Shown here piece after piece: positions 53,901 to 57,422 of a stretch of DNA of 64,000 nt (the first letter of the stretch is position 1; each line of letters starts with the position of its first letter). The notes beneath the pieces were generated by a model, which worked only from the letters and a program-made list of their open reading frames with translations, was not told the DNA's origin and searched no databases. Made by a program: the position numbers and the translations under genes. Source of the stretch: Proruminimicrobium sp964487915 (lineage in GTDB: Bacteria; Elusimicrobiota; Endomicrobiia; Endomicrobiales; Endomicrobiaceae); the NCBI GenBank assembly GCA_964487915.1, contig CAZASN010000001.1:1-64000 (forward strand), written 5' to 3'.

Positions 53901-56842
53901 TAATCTTTAAATCTGACGGTTCGGGCGCTATAGAAATAGAAAGCAAAGACGGAGACACAACTATTGTGCTTGTTGAAATGCCTGACGGAAACAATTATGC
54001 CGTTGAAATAAACAATAACGGAAGATATCAGGAAATGCACATTATCAGGGAAAATGATGCGGCTGTTGAAAAAACTTATGACAATCTCATGGAATCTAAA
54101 GATATTGCAAAATTATTAGGCATAAAAATACAAATCAGGGATAACGGCAGATGGAAAGATATTACGAAAAAGGCATCCGCATATTACGCCGACAGATTAC
54201 GCGTTATAAGAATTAAAGTTAATAATAAATCCGCTGCAGTCACGGTCGTAAATCCGAGAATCGTTGATTATAAACCGTTATCAGAGCAGTCCGTTTTACC
54301 TGGTATTGACGAGAATTTAGAAAGCATCAAAAAAGAAACAAACACAACTAAACACAGAATTGTTTATCTGGAAGATTTTGACTCGGATTTTGAAGCTTTG
54401 GGCAATACGATACGCCAAGCTATAGACAATCACGAACTGCTTGTAATTTATCCTTTGAAACATACGGTTAATCCCGGAGAGTTATCAACTGAAGAATTAT
54501 TTAACGCGTATAATTTCATATTGCATAAATTAGGCGATTTTTCAAGATTTATGAGCAGCTTTCTTGTTCTTCAATACGGTTTTAAAACTACTGCAAATTA
54601 CTTTATAAACGAAATTCTGAAAAATGCTTTTATGCACGGTAACAAATTAAATATGTCCGCTCCTATATATATGAATTTTTCGGGACAGACAATAAGCGTT
54701 TACAATGCAGTAGATCCGAATAAGGAAAGCAGCGTAAGAGAACGTTTCCTTTTTTCCGCAACCGGCGGAACGGGATTTAAAACAGGTATAAAAACTATGC
54801 AGATTGACAGAATAAAATCCGATGATGAGAAAAAAGACCTGATATTAAAATATGTTTTATCAGGCTACGGCGATAATCTTGATATTTTAAAATACACTTC
54901 AAATCCGGAAGTTAAAAGCGAAGGGAAAACATTTTATAAAGCTGACATTAATATAACGGAGTCATTGCAGCCGACGGGGTTCGGAGTCTGCGCGCAGGCT
55001 GCCGGTTCCGCGGTTAAAGACAGCGTAAAACTTTATAACGTTTCGCAGAAATTGGCGGTTGAACTGGTTTTGACGCCGGCAGACGTTGAAAAACTTAATA
55101 ACAAAGGATTGAATATAAAATCAAATTTGATAATAGTAAATAACCGCAGACAGGCAGAAAAATTCAGAAATCAGGGCTTTAATGTCGTAAATTCAAGAAT
55201 AGCGTCCGGCAAAGAAATGAAAGGAATAAAAGGAATCATAATAGGCGAATATAACGGGAAACAGATAAGGGCCTGTCTTGATAACGTAAAAGGCGAAATA
55301 ATTTTTTATTCAAATGATCCGGAACTTGATTTTGCCAATATAAAAACGGAAGATTTGCAAAAATTATTGCAGCAGGCGCAGGTTTCAGGAGTAAGCAATG
55401 AATTATTTAAAGACATAGAACAGATTGTGATAGCCGGAGACGATTTAACCCTGGATGCTTTGATAAATACCATAAAAAATACGGTAACCGACGGCATTTC
55501 AAAGCCGCCTGTAAGCATAAATCTTGATTTTACCGGCAGGAAAGACATTACTCCGTCTAATATTGAAACAATAAGCAGAGGAGAGACTAACAACGGAATT
55601 GATTCAAACACGATAATCTTTAATATTGAACAATTAAAAGCCATGGATGCCGAGAAAATAAGCGCTCTGCAGGAAAAAGGATATGAAATTATTTTAGAGT
55701 CAGACAATATCTCAGAAGCGGAAGAAATTATGGGAAGACTTCATATAAACGGAGTTGTAATTAAAACCGGCGGACGGATAACCGAAAGCGAATTGAGAAA
55801 AATAAAACAGATGGCAGATTCAAACGTAAAAGACAGACAGATAATAAAAACGCAGATGTTTGTGGAAGGATTATCGGATGAGACGCTTGCATCTTTAGGC
55901 GATATTTACGAAAGATATTCAATATTGCCGGTAATTGCCGCAGATTCTTTGTACATTCAGACAAACAGGAAATGCAGCGTGAGAATAACGGAAAAAGATA
56001 ATGTCTTAAAGCTTTTTGAAAAGAGCAATGTAGTAAGTATAACAGCCGATAAAATAAGCACGGTTAAAAAATCCTCTGGAATCCTTTCCGACATTATATC
56101 GGACATATTGAAACCGTCAACGCCGAAACAAAAATTTATAACCGAGCTTAAAAAATCAAAAGAAACCGAATATGAGTTAAAGGTTAATAATATAACCGGA
56201 ATACTTAAAAATAAAGACAGCGCTCTGGTCAAACTTCTCGGACGCGATTGGTTTGAAGGAGAAGACGAAACCGCAAACGAACAGAATTTGAAAGACGCCG
56301 TGAACGCCGTTTTGGCGGAAAATATTCTTGACGGGTTTGCAAAAAGCAGAGTTGAAAAATTTATGAGGGAAGGCAGAGTCTATGAGGCTTTGGGCTGCAT
56401 AAGAGCTTGCGCAGAAAGAACCGTTGAATCAATGATATTGTCAAAACTTAACTCTGCCGGCGTGGAAATAGTATCGGCAAAATTGAAAAAATATGCGGGC
56501 GGTCTTTTAAGAGACGCAATAGTAATAACGGGTATTCAGCTGCTGATGGAAGGAAAAAATATGGAAACACTTCTCAAAGATTTTTTTATAACGTCCGATA
56601 TGACGGCTCAGGAATATTTTGATTCAATGCTTATGAATATAAACGGCAGCATGAAAGATATAGTTAAAACAAACGAGTACGGCATTAAGCCGCTGTCTGA
56701 CGAAAAAGCCGTATCGGAAGCTACGGCAGACTTTAAAGATTTCAATCTGTTGATACAGGATCAGCTTAGAGAAAGAATGCCGGTACAAAGCGCAAAAATA
56801 TCAACGGCGTTCGCTGTCAGAAGCATTTTGGGCGCCGCATAA
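35939..56842 (+). CDS. Giant exported multidomain protein 2 (6967 residues)
   Basis: The frame is open from a TTG at 35912, but the ATG used here restores the same signal peptide as giant protein 1 (ITSIIVAACFVFTSIGGQAAA) and has a ccggaga site 13 bases upstream. Order of parts: head (to about 520), kinase-like region (690-1140), membrane segment (1196-1217), HENTH peptidase site (H1350), HELLH peptidase site (H1799), LTMTWLSK module 1 (1959), long helical region, caspase-like domain (H2458, C2500/C2501), LTMTWLSK module 2 (2756), membrane module A (about 2985-3107), GHKL ATPases 1 (3184-3250) and 2 (3730-3800), HEFTH site (H4302), membrane module B, coiled coil (4648-4775), nuclease-like domain 1, membrane module C, nuclease-like domain 2, membrane module D, GHKL-like domain 3 (6225) and the shared tail (6345-6967). 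At 110 Da per residue the mass is near 0.77 MDa. Lies 32 bases behind giant gene 1, so probably one transcript. Confidence 0.8.
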   Translation: MISFNKITSIIVAACFVFTSIGGQAAASVAANMRATEQYKQIFSDFMLPYSYGKITDAHFASTDRVIINIQDLHCHPKVQKNISNIIDLFDKRYGVKTVYLEGAYGDVDTSWITGIVDSNYKNKLLDKMIETGRLTGAEYYSALRGKTNIIKGLEKKEPYLENLKRFGEILENKDKINVILESVAKSGDELRTKYYDRRQLKIEELSKQYELGKITAEKYYILLAKHIDRLGIDITGYENTLNYMTLMEMQKHLKYGEITNQLQTLVLTLKGTLPAGAYKMLLDSTGNLSQIDKLYGCLIKITRQYNLDMSVNYPELNKYFAYIELSQKINPLGLLEENKKLTEEINSRFSNTKAQSEVVFLVNFERYLKDYLTSKITSADYEYYKNNIEIYKKLWAKYVDNKVLSLLDVYISQADKFYAVNTDRNGYFTENIFNEVLVSTITPSVQSGDETAKVIENMSQTKRVDIIITGGFHTGTVSEILKNHNVSYIVITPNVTDGLKTAEETYYKIAKEQSKISFQTLANLIASLSPVEQKRVLIAADPSLESKLGFIPVTQESVLSQEQIKQLAEIVKMSEVLLSDDKGEIKQQIIQNIKDRLESSDPELVKETDEELIKYVDMDKLKTAFENTQELKRLIEHAVKIKTAANASFAGQSFAAIEDLASKITLAIEMLQGINLLSKEFTKSKIPENTTEVKRENIISVISKIFPEYQKFFTDEDINYLITYSIDFFNGFPDEKVFEKNTEELILSILDPDSLAIAIRPFRPAYLPRINPPDALRKQWFKEIAEECAKYQKDYLNKMRPDIRNKFFAAKLLRGANLTNITQYLRGLKKSGLLSNVEKAFLDTISLDSDIGKQLVIEEVVDYSSSRIANEGNIVLRVTLKNLSGNTITFFIKGLDKDYKIPNRKNAKYHFYENTFYWVAGILGLHSIYIDFYSTPDDRYTQGYSIMQVIPGEDTSRLFDMQKNGSSHFKIKDKYKNQKDNLIASFAVFAALTDLLGRGDSKIIKTHHPMFSANYMFDVLENGEIKIYPIDATLLFNPDNSHVIKTMREFGDLELGIILAFYEDKNGLDEMLEIYRKEYLETWKKIKDNAKQMKEYILSVYGEDSWEYPIFLSAIDKDPELLFEQQKQALLEYISANAGQYLGSISEGKPNGEELKDSETVQTAKPALQEQSTGESSVFQPQHKKNSLMRNITKKILPFILAITILFTGFLNIGRYGRQPSATAETQTVAVSETVAPAVMDSQLYENNRFLFNYLRNNQSLFAPSDISFLNASVELSNGSEAKELVKQIYKTLGIGAETGSAPEILFLTGSNAPLYSACACSDINVIIIPVGADLKLPLAGEMAAKVAHENTHIKNHQKVISGEMSQLEDETMATEAGIVADETYEKNLVIESMFNGTASVNNVTAMPLFGFYSILENQETVVKKFIEITGDKNITFNDIYYSGVFFGSQNKAELPAEVKIDSLGENEVAIRLYYGNTSIMYVVKVDGSRYSLSKIEVFSDNLYVQADKVQISDKISLYYSPNPVFGAEDVINSLDILSVSEALLKSKDINLETLQFISFYFPYEREDDGDSDIIRFIVRDEKGIFYGIDLKKDVGIIKITNNATGEEVWKAKEGFSKDIISPETSQQSGQRTGTLGTSVTIESSRPEKSAYSKIYKLSVNKLKAFVQNENNGISERFLAFLILKNKGINIQIPEEMLAAGKQYLRDIESGKISIITAEEIKNNKYKTADDRLKSALAAVYYIMLNSYINDFNIEQTVLDKIWKDIYEKAGVAFSNSGGADSSLSFQPDSLTSDIMAHELLHNITDVYLGAGKNLTSSAFAEFSSDIAKIVLCQQLGIDIPSDLKDRYKEYAAYIKAGAVPLEEHYLARGIIGLIMEVSADAGRNVNWNNMMSAVSQCLQNADFVNLINSNNFNKVFASVLEKYLEIETGRTVEGVEASSEQTSELYDNIVKLLTPQLTMTWLSKLLDLFKITDFERRQNLINAIENPIIMLGLFIPAILKWFIKQHKGQSEEAVKEGINKILMKAGLITADCIPAMGIITMFVNGAARFELNKAHTNWNLLKILEPAVDIDNQKLEYFLRNGNNNYLILKIISATKGLPDAVLQYVLEEVAEYEKFDYYKFIEVLKKIKKYDAETLDFVSLYLITDKTSDKVIFEFYALNEESKSLIIKYGINKYNKDWEEDNLILAINVLKDYENFEYSETEIKFLLKLIFASSAQNITRLNKKPNKRILNTVLNNIQLLNTSNRPYVDGGLILGLIFCDFNMLQNDVNRMASLIEQLAVRKITGLAIENEALAIKIFLNSSFQKSLNDKGITDIVMQYKIAIKLSRSIYSNIGENAVNLSEYRLERMIEAALESHCRITEIAGNADVLSDEIGVFGFYNNEELKNREGRRFTPKGISKIIELLEINPKRQIHLEIEAGQNPKKKAEEFLSYIRNFGSIKKQYGLKGGFFIFEGHGSSDGFYYDEDNFISVEDITKALEEAYNSGVDLEEITIDLSCCHSYYFANKIIRSLKSKNIEKYPQILTDAGYETVYAYDDYIGLDETQSVSNLYFGIIGYLQNKKIIGQSIKGRLSLRNIFELDLYLSDHTVFITNDDIKEENDRLKEKLQKILEEKDFPDIKTEEIDDGIIRFNPAIINAGFIKAIPNVQFDAIQELKFVMDAQKSINIDLLNVAFENNLKKFNLINFVKERISGIVRNIIKKVEKVKEYTAKLNNKIADIAKIFNIFSQVFERKNESQNLLQIRSPILDSRMSELTMTWLSKKLDKKGITGQERADIINRKENIWIVLGVIFPNSIGRIFAYLHLTKKEKSDKTAKETKINSVREAMKVVADQVGLTVPAGNFIRKLIAGIIFYISNKDILSAAHTDWNNGIAMSEFVPDSEKISILLEMNNFIIYMDVDKSGNSKIVYVDAEIEPDYRDYSKMHEELKIPFDIKINYDEKRHVWNCLAIKNQYYKNNIKVRFGYSNKTENLRQKGLIIGKSSIPSTLQNKRTVEKLNKIGNAKFIKWVYGNNINKTGENFRYTSFGVAIGVILETFSLWSPNFIKSHDNPTMGMKITVWVIRALSIGIGVTVALSPVSPLLIAPAVILAEWITHFIWNKAQISNNDFLSDDSTSAVTEKQVNFYKKLKNKPLEEVISKINMRDGLDTDENDEHFIRLKKKTARLLKAYIERQFKKKEKGITELISNALDAGEDNIDVSVEKGRITVENDGKEGISLETVFDNLLNITNSTKTERRVQIGRFGLGFFSSLNYLENEDDELSIVSLRSDTCFRVTIGVKYEDGIKKYYIKDVESLTRQEAGRFARHLKGNGTSINMKIKTLEKQEEADNIIKGIKYDFSHSLKKIKLYHGGGYDVLGYNENSFKKLEREPDTEAGLLFNPQKALPGAGRIIVVIKGVKFFELKVLGSNISKEMIVDLPNSLNFSISRDSITVDSELEINIAELIDNIAYGSLPFKDKIMLLNSLYPLCQHFEIQKPGFVNAVEIKKITRELIKREIELAEKEGRTLFVCRDIVENYEFFGADNPEVVFVNMNLMPKELYYTNNVKITVIKNPSYPAEKTRLIIRHFANNTDYSSAGEKGEFSKKELIGIGEDNEIIFINSGERGFFEKNKYVIPYSMNPVIREIEDGRYRTRMHESAKFPGQEYWYGSMEDLLEEINGGKKDESKVEERDGETEYFDTGYFDAKRKTRGTVADLMMSRYSIARPKAAMIQNELRQTIHDLSQTGGMFVTELIQNACESGASSLEIKFDEKQGIFAISDNGNGMSYDTIINELLLPNSSSKEGLNVFGTGIFSVFRENVRRVSVMTSTEKGTHVIELMPICDGNGFVVNVEYVIYTLETARPKGTTITVFGNGASSLFKNKYISDAVSRQAGLLPKDNIEVIINGEKFNDFMDEKIFAKPVGEDSDFSIYNIGGGKSFLSVNNRFVRELDFNFLFELGINKDHLLFEALKYLIDSGIILKFPDNTEILFNKQDVKVSDKQKKQIIDYLFASFVQLYMHDAGASNSTIIPEIPYDYLKNGGPGTPFLKKLNRFQITSKGYNVETVMAFLKAFSWDFAGSAEFIKEGNLTALQDFIIEMCMFAGESEESAEEKSWEMIAEIIADMNDGKTEDIIDVMKNFRGEILSRALRIIMTEEEIKTYEIEKIGAAIMKSNDISVQGRFKYEGYCCGKTAGYFINSLRVLSNKEAQTDRNDKIRAPSAVDNKPKQPKQNKENVTINGKPLSSSPELSYMYDVIRALLDALIEAYGYDNNINLDFVFDLSNDAVAYAEGNTIAMNIAALRDLVGSLKDSNHDLFSETLALLFHEFTHIVENEEDGTHNKIFYDLERNIMYKFLTDAEALEKLEKTINGVEREYTVKRKLFESFRNVVIQIWERTAYAEYLKKNPDVLKEEQGLKYLIKDYIEEPVAAVSFADYKKQAAAKLSRNAAEDGNENLKAGKQMTSVRILNAIGNMKFIKWLYGNKAEKTGENFRYTVLGVAIGVILETFVLWRSDFINLHENPTFEMKIGVWLIRAITIILGVTTAFSSPISPLVAIPVFIMTEWISHFIWNRSQISNKTPEHMLQTSKSAYGLIITLLEEIFKVFMLNAGNIFEKNKIMQIALLMFSSLNMKHDVKLPADVYRAVINAFNGVFSKKDHKIIHRYIQGEPDLKTKEQLEDLEVLKETRSKLSENINSLQNEKSKAKKIKEDKIAQEKTAADELRAQQNTVADKKSITEQFKKIENDIESEYQVLETEIQNEISRLNAQKNEIDQKIDSKKDALKFLEERNKREKIIKMFSFLYAYQTFFQFKNNPKNKKYIDKNGNIQIYGYKLTLEQWIHICDGHSVFTNGNEIDGLDRYPSSETALENVITLDFLISHMESILTNPDVFARRKAKNSSILYIKREPDHTESGKVTEKVCVLVVTANHEITTSYIIDTAKYEANPVYNIFHEISTELVDKNSGKFNEERIFRDIINEEYEIEIWHNGDFIRGSKSEYGSPFPYYKRHHEKHAYGRPRVEQNQHSYQRKSDWKLQKVFFLENNSIRYYDSPFIKRSGKGAAVRELENIYLEYRQNFNVYNKTGGLKPITSTLQNKSTVDKLNKIGNGKFIQWLYGNNINKTGENFRYTVLGVAIGVVLETFSLWTPNFIKSHDNPTMGMKIAVWVIRALSIGIGVTVALNPVTLPFIIPAVILTEWITHFIWNKVQISKGNKEQILQNGKQQYANSDYFAKLAQAVNFDDLLIDIEKAIPFITQAQKINFKNDIVRFSMLSSYTHNLTLDDLISLYETGDFFVDENDKQVKEAMESMQRKEGRELTPEEIKELIKKIKQFKHETLSHIEELRVLARLYALKTYNEVKAKNGKISLEAWIHICEGHMRGFNQRTNNQDGAKKKIYYTDDEHEYDYAVTVDDVQYIETVYGEPDAVIVLDGRDALNNKQVLYIKYVGGNIYTCDIFEDGSVKSFYKLSKGKFLRPDGTIDINRIQSENDIKGVLLANGKDYNYENLQSIISSHLNNIPEIFTVNKKEIKRGGVVIAEKKRGKWIFIQGAAEFKKIDGVGIFFEYNNKKYFLNASEKNIFELDDAMHLEKYKLDVNNKDYMDAVINETYLKFYFGGIWFLLSERGNVAAEDDKKVMEGAATMFFANTVYDDVPVLKHFSPDGTYSDQKKNQIYRYFYEIISGRFILHAFIEDEKKNTHKMHTYKLSQGALSKQKEFRCLRNPDTYIIINVIPKDKNGDTLVIKIDSITGEMFLGDAEEPINLIDKASMIRMNEMGIQIYPIINGAEISVVTNQNVDSQNKFDVQIRKITIKAKTGKGGKTMTAGEEKELKNDKDAIQLITPELLNSGKTVKEMAAIAAQQLPAENNDSDSENKNQIASTDGAVKILNKIGNGKFIKWVYGNNINKTGENFRYTVLGVAIGVVLETFSLWTPNFIKSHDNPTMGMKIAVWVIRALSIGIGVTVALNPVTLPFIIPAVILTEWITHFIWNKVQISKGNKDLILQTDKSGGFMSRLKSVIFKSDGSGAIEIESKDGDTTIVLVEMPDGNNYAVEINNNGRYQEMHIIRENDAAVEKTYDNLMESKDIAKLLGIKIQIRDNGRWKDITKKASAYYADRLRVIRIKVNNKSAAVTVVNPRIVDYKPLSEQSVLPGIDENLESIKKETNTTKHRIVYLEDFDSDFEALGNTIRQAIDNHELLVIYPLKHTVNPGELSTEELFNAYNFILHKLGDFSRFMSSFLVLQYGFKTTANYFINEILKNAFMHGNKLNMSAPIYMNFSGQTISVYNAVDPNKESSVRERFLFSATGGTGFKTGIKTMQIDRIKSDDEKKDLILKYVLSGYGDNLDILKYTSNPEVKSEGKTFYKADINITESLQPTGFGVCAQAAGSAVKDSVKLYNVSQKLAVELVLTPADVEKLNNKGLNIKSNLIIVNNRRQAEKFRNQGFNVVNSRIASGKEMKGIKGIIIGEYNGKQIRACLDNVKGEIIFYSNDPELDFANIKTEDLQKLLQQAQVSGVSNELFKDIEQIVIAGDDLTLDALINTIKNTVTDGISKPPVSINLDFTGRKDITPSNIETISRGETNNGIDSNTIIFNIEQLKAMDAEKISALQEKGYEIILESDNISEAEEIMGRLHINGVVIKTGGRITESELRKIKQMADSNVKDRQIIKTQMFVEGLSDETLASLGDIYERYSILPVIAADSLYIQTNRKCSVRITEKDNVLKLFEKSNVVSITADKISTVKKSSGILSDIISDILKPSTPKQKFITELKKSKETEYELKVNNITGILKNKDSALVKLLGRDWFEGEDETANEQNLKDAVNAVLAENILDGFAKSRVEKFMREGRVYEALGCIRACAERTVESMILSKLNSAGVEIVSAKLKKYAGGLLRDAIVITGIQLLMEGKNMETLLKDFFITSDMTAQEYFDSMLMNINGSMKDIVKTNEYGIKPLSDEKAVSEATADFKDFNLLIQDQLRERMPVQSAKISTAFAVRSILGAA
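36017..36282 (+). repeat. 266-bp block identical to the head of giant gene 1
   Basis: Exact partner of the block at 26886. Before and after it the two genes diverge at once, as expected at the edges of a gene-conversion tract. Confidence 0.9.
38003..39365 (+). other. Kinase-like region of giant protein 2
   Basis: AALTDLLGRGDSKI, then about 15 residues later ANYMFDVLENGEIKIYPIDATLLF: a D-x-n-N and ID pair as in the catalytic and metal loops of PI3K-like or LanM-type kinase folds. The upstream VTLKNLSGNTITFFIKGLDK could supply the lysine strand. Tentative. Confidence 0.35.
39840..40150 (+). other. HExxH metallopeptidase site 1 of giant protein 2
   Basis: AKVAHENTHIKNHQK gives H1350-E-x-x-H1354; DETMATEAGIVAD about 25 residues later offers a third ligand (Glu). 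It follows a membrane segment. Confidence 0.55.
41260..41480 (+). other. HExxH metallopeptidase site 2 of giant protein 2
   Basis: SDIMAHELLHNITDVY gives H1799-E-x-x-H1803; SAFAEFSSDI 20 residues on may supply the third ligand, in gluzincin style. Confidence 0.55.
43030..43600 (+). other. Caspase-like (clan CD) cysteine peptidase domain of giant protein 2
   Basis: GGFFIFEGHGSSDGFYYDE places H2458 in a GHG turn after a hydrophobic strand; 42 residues later ITIDLSCCHSYYFANKI places C2500/C2501 after the next strand. Strand-HG and strand-xCxS spacing is that of caspase/CHAT-type peptidases. Confidence 0.6.
44890..45258 (+). repeat. Membrane module A of giant gene 2
   Basis: Starts LNKIGNAKFIKWVYGN, with GENFRYTSFGVAIGVILETF and VIRALSIGIGVTVALS membrane helices, ending EWITHFIWNKAQIS. 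One of four related modules; diverged in DNA from C and D. Confidence 0.75.
45420..46230 (+). other. GHKL ATPase domain 1 of giant protein 2
   Basis: TELISNALDAG (E3184, N3188), VENDGKEG (D3211), QIGRFGLGFFSS (G3241 and following) and GNGTSINMKI: the N, G1, G2 and threonine motifs of Hsp90/MutL/MORC-type ATPases. Confidence 0.75.
47070..47660 (+). other. GHKL ATPase domain 2 of giant protein 2
   Basis: TELIQNACESGA (E3730, N3734), ISDNGNGMSYD (D3758), VFGTGIFSVF (G3787) and KGTTITVFGNG: a second complete set of GHKL motifs, 1.6 kb after the first. Confidence 0.75.
48590..49000 (+). other. HExxH metallopeptidase site 3 of giant protein 2
   Basis: LALLFHEFTHIVENEED gives H4302-E-x-x-H4306, in a helical context after LDFVFDLSNDAVAYAEG. 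Confidence 0.55.
49255..49597 (+). repeat. Membrane module B of giant gene 2
   Basis: LNAIGNMKFIKWLYGNKAEK, GVAIGVILETFVLW, LIRAITIILGVTTAFS and EWISHFIWNRSQIS; the most diverged of the four copies. Confidence 0.75.
50330..50720 (+). other. Possible BECR-type nuclease domain 1 of giant protein 2
   Basis: LEQWIHICDGH, then ENVITLDFLISHMESILTNPDVF, SSILYIKRE and VCVLVVTANHEITTSYIID: the H, nPd, yiK and vvT-y pattern of phage-type Barnase-EndoU-ColicinE5/D-RelE-like nucleases. It follows a long coiled coil (49880-50260). Confidence 0.45.
51227..51501 (+). repeat. Membrane module C, 275 bp identical to module D
   Basis: Exact copy of the block at 53573; the module itself begins earlier, at about 51130 (LNKIGNGKFIQWLYGN), where the two differ. 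Confidence 0.9.
51940..52270 (+). other. Possible BECR-type nuclease domain 2 of giant protein 2
   Basis: LEAWIHICEGHMRGF, VTVDDVQYIETVYGEPDAVI, KQVLYIKYVGGNIYTCDIF and GSVKSFYKLSKGK parallel the first copy 1.6 kb upstream, though the final T is lost, so it may be degenerate. Confidence 0.4.
53573..53847 (+). repeat. Membrane module D, 275 bp identical to module C
   Basis: Partner of the block at 51227; with a single mismatch the identity extends 22 bases further upstream. Confidence 0.9.
54560..54960 (+). other. GHKL-like domain 3 of giant protein 2
   Basis: YFINEILKNAFMHGN (E6225, N6229), QTISVYNAVDPNKES and FSATGGTGFKTGIK resemble the N, G1 and G2 boxes, but the G1 aspartate-glycine is altered, so ATP binding is doubtful. 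Confidence 0.45.
54972..56839 (+). other. Conserved tail domain of giant protein 2
   Basis: Matches the tail of giant protein 1: GIIIGEYNGKQIRACLDNVKG, CIRACAERTVESMILSKL, LLRDAIVITGIQLLMEGKNM, DMTAQEYFDSML and TAFAVRSILGAA. Similarity is clear in protein but low in DNA, unlike the head. Confidence 0.6.
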
Positions 56843-56848
56843 CGCAAA

Positions 56849-56890
56849 ATAAAACCGCGTGAAATATAAAATTTATTTACGCGTTTTTAT
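56849..56890. terminator. Terminator between giant gene 2 and ybaK
   Basis: AAAACCGCGTGAAATA pairs with TATTTACGCGTTTTTA apart from two bulges; A and T tracts on either side let it serve both convergent genes. Confidence 0.65.
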
Positions 56891-56891
56891 T

Positions 56892-57359
56892 TTACAATAC
56901 AATATCCGCCGTTTTAAAATCTAAAATTTTTTTGAGTTCTGCCGGCGCGGTTTCTATCTGGTATCCTATTTTGCCGGCGCTGAAAATTATTGTCTGAATA
57001 TTTTCCGCGCTTTTGTCTATTACGGTCGTAAAAGTTTTTTTCATTCCCAAAGGCGAGCATCCGCCGTGCACATATCCGGTAAGAGAAAAAAGTTCTTTGC
57101 TTTTTAACATATCCAGAGCTTTTTCATTTACGCTTTCCGCGGCTTTTTTTAAATCAAGTTCCTTTTCAACGGGTATCATAAAAACATAATGCTGTTTTGA
57201 TTTTGCAACTGTTACAAGCGTTTTAAAAACCAAATCGGGATTTTGATTTAAAGCTTTTGCCACTTCAACGCCGCTGACTGCTCCGCTGCCGGCGTATGAA
57301 TATGTTTTATAAATTATTTTGTTTCTGTCAAGAATGCGCATTGCGTTGGTTTTTTCCAT
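56892..57359 (-). CDS. ybaK: Cys-tRNA(Pro) deacylase, YbaK/EbsC family
   Basis: The protein has 155 residues and hydrolyses mischarged Cys-tRNA(Pro) and similar aminoacyl-tRNAs. VFKTLVTVAKSKQHYVFMIPVEKELDLKKAA contains the family lysine in FKTLV, and GYVHGGCSPLGMKK is the conserved glycine-rich loop. The ATG chosen (MEKTNAMRIL) is five codons inside a longer frame; the longer start would fall inside the apparent -10 box. The first ATG lies six bases after TATAAT, suggesting a leaderless mRNA. Convergent with giant gene 2. Confidence 0.9.
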   Translation of the reverse strand: MEKTNAMRILDRNKIIYKTYSYAGSGAVSGVEVAKALNQNPDLVFKTLVTVAKSKQHYVFMIPVEKELDLKKAAESVNEKALDMLKSKELFSLTGYVHGGCSPLGMKKTFTTVIDKSAENIQTIIFSAGKIGYQIETAPAELKKILDFKTADIVL

Positions 57360-57365
57360 AATTAC

Positions 57366-57371
57366 ATTATA
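57366..57371 (-). promoter_or_regulatory. -10 box of ybaK (possible leaderless transcript)
   Basis: TATAAT six bases before the ATG, no Shine-Dalgarno sequence between; the -35 region is weak (GTCGTT at 17 bases). Confidence 0.45.
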
Positions 57372-57422
57372 CAATTTTTACTTTTTATAACGACCGAAAT
57401 ATTTTGGCTGCGGTTTTGAATT

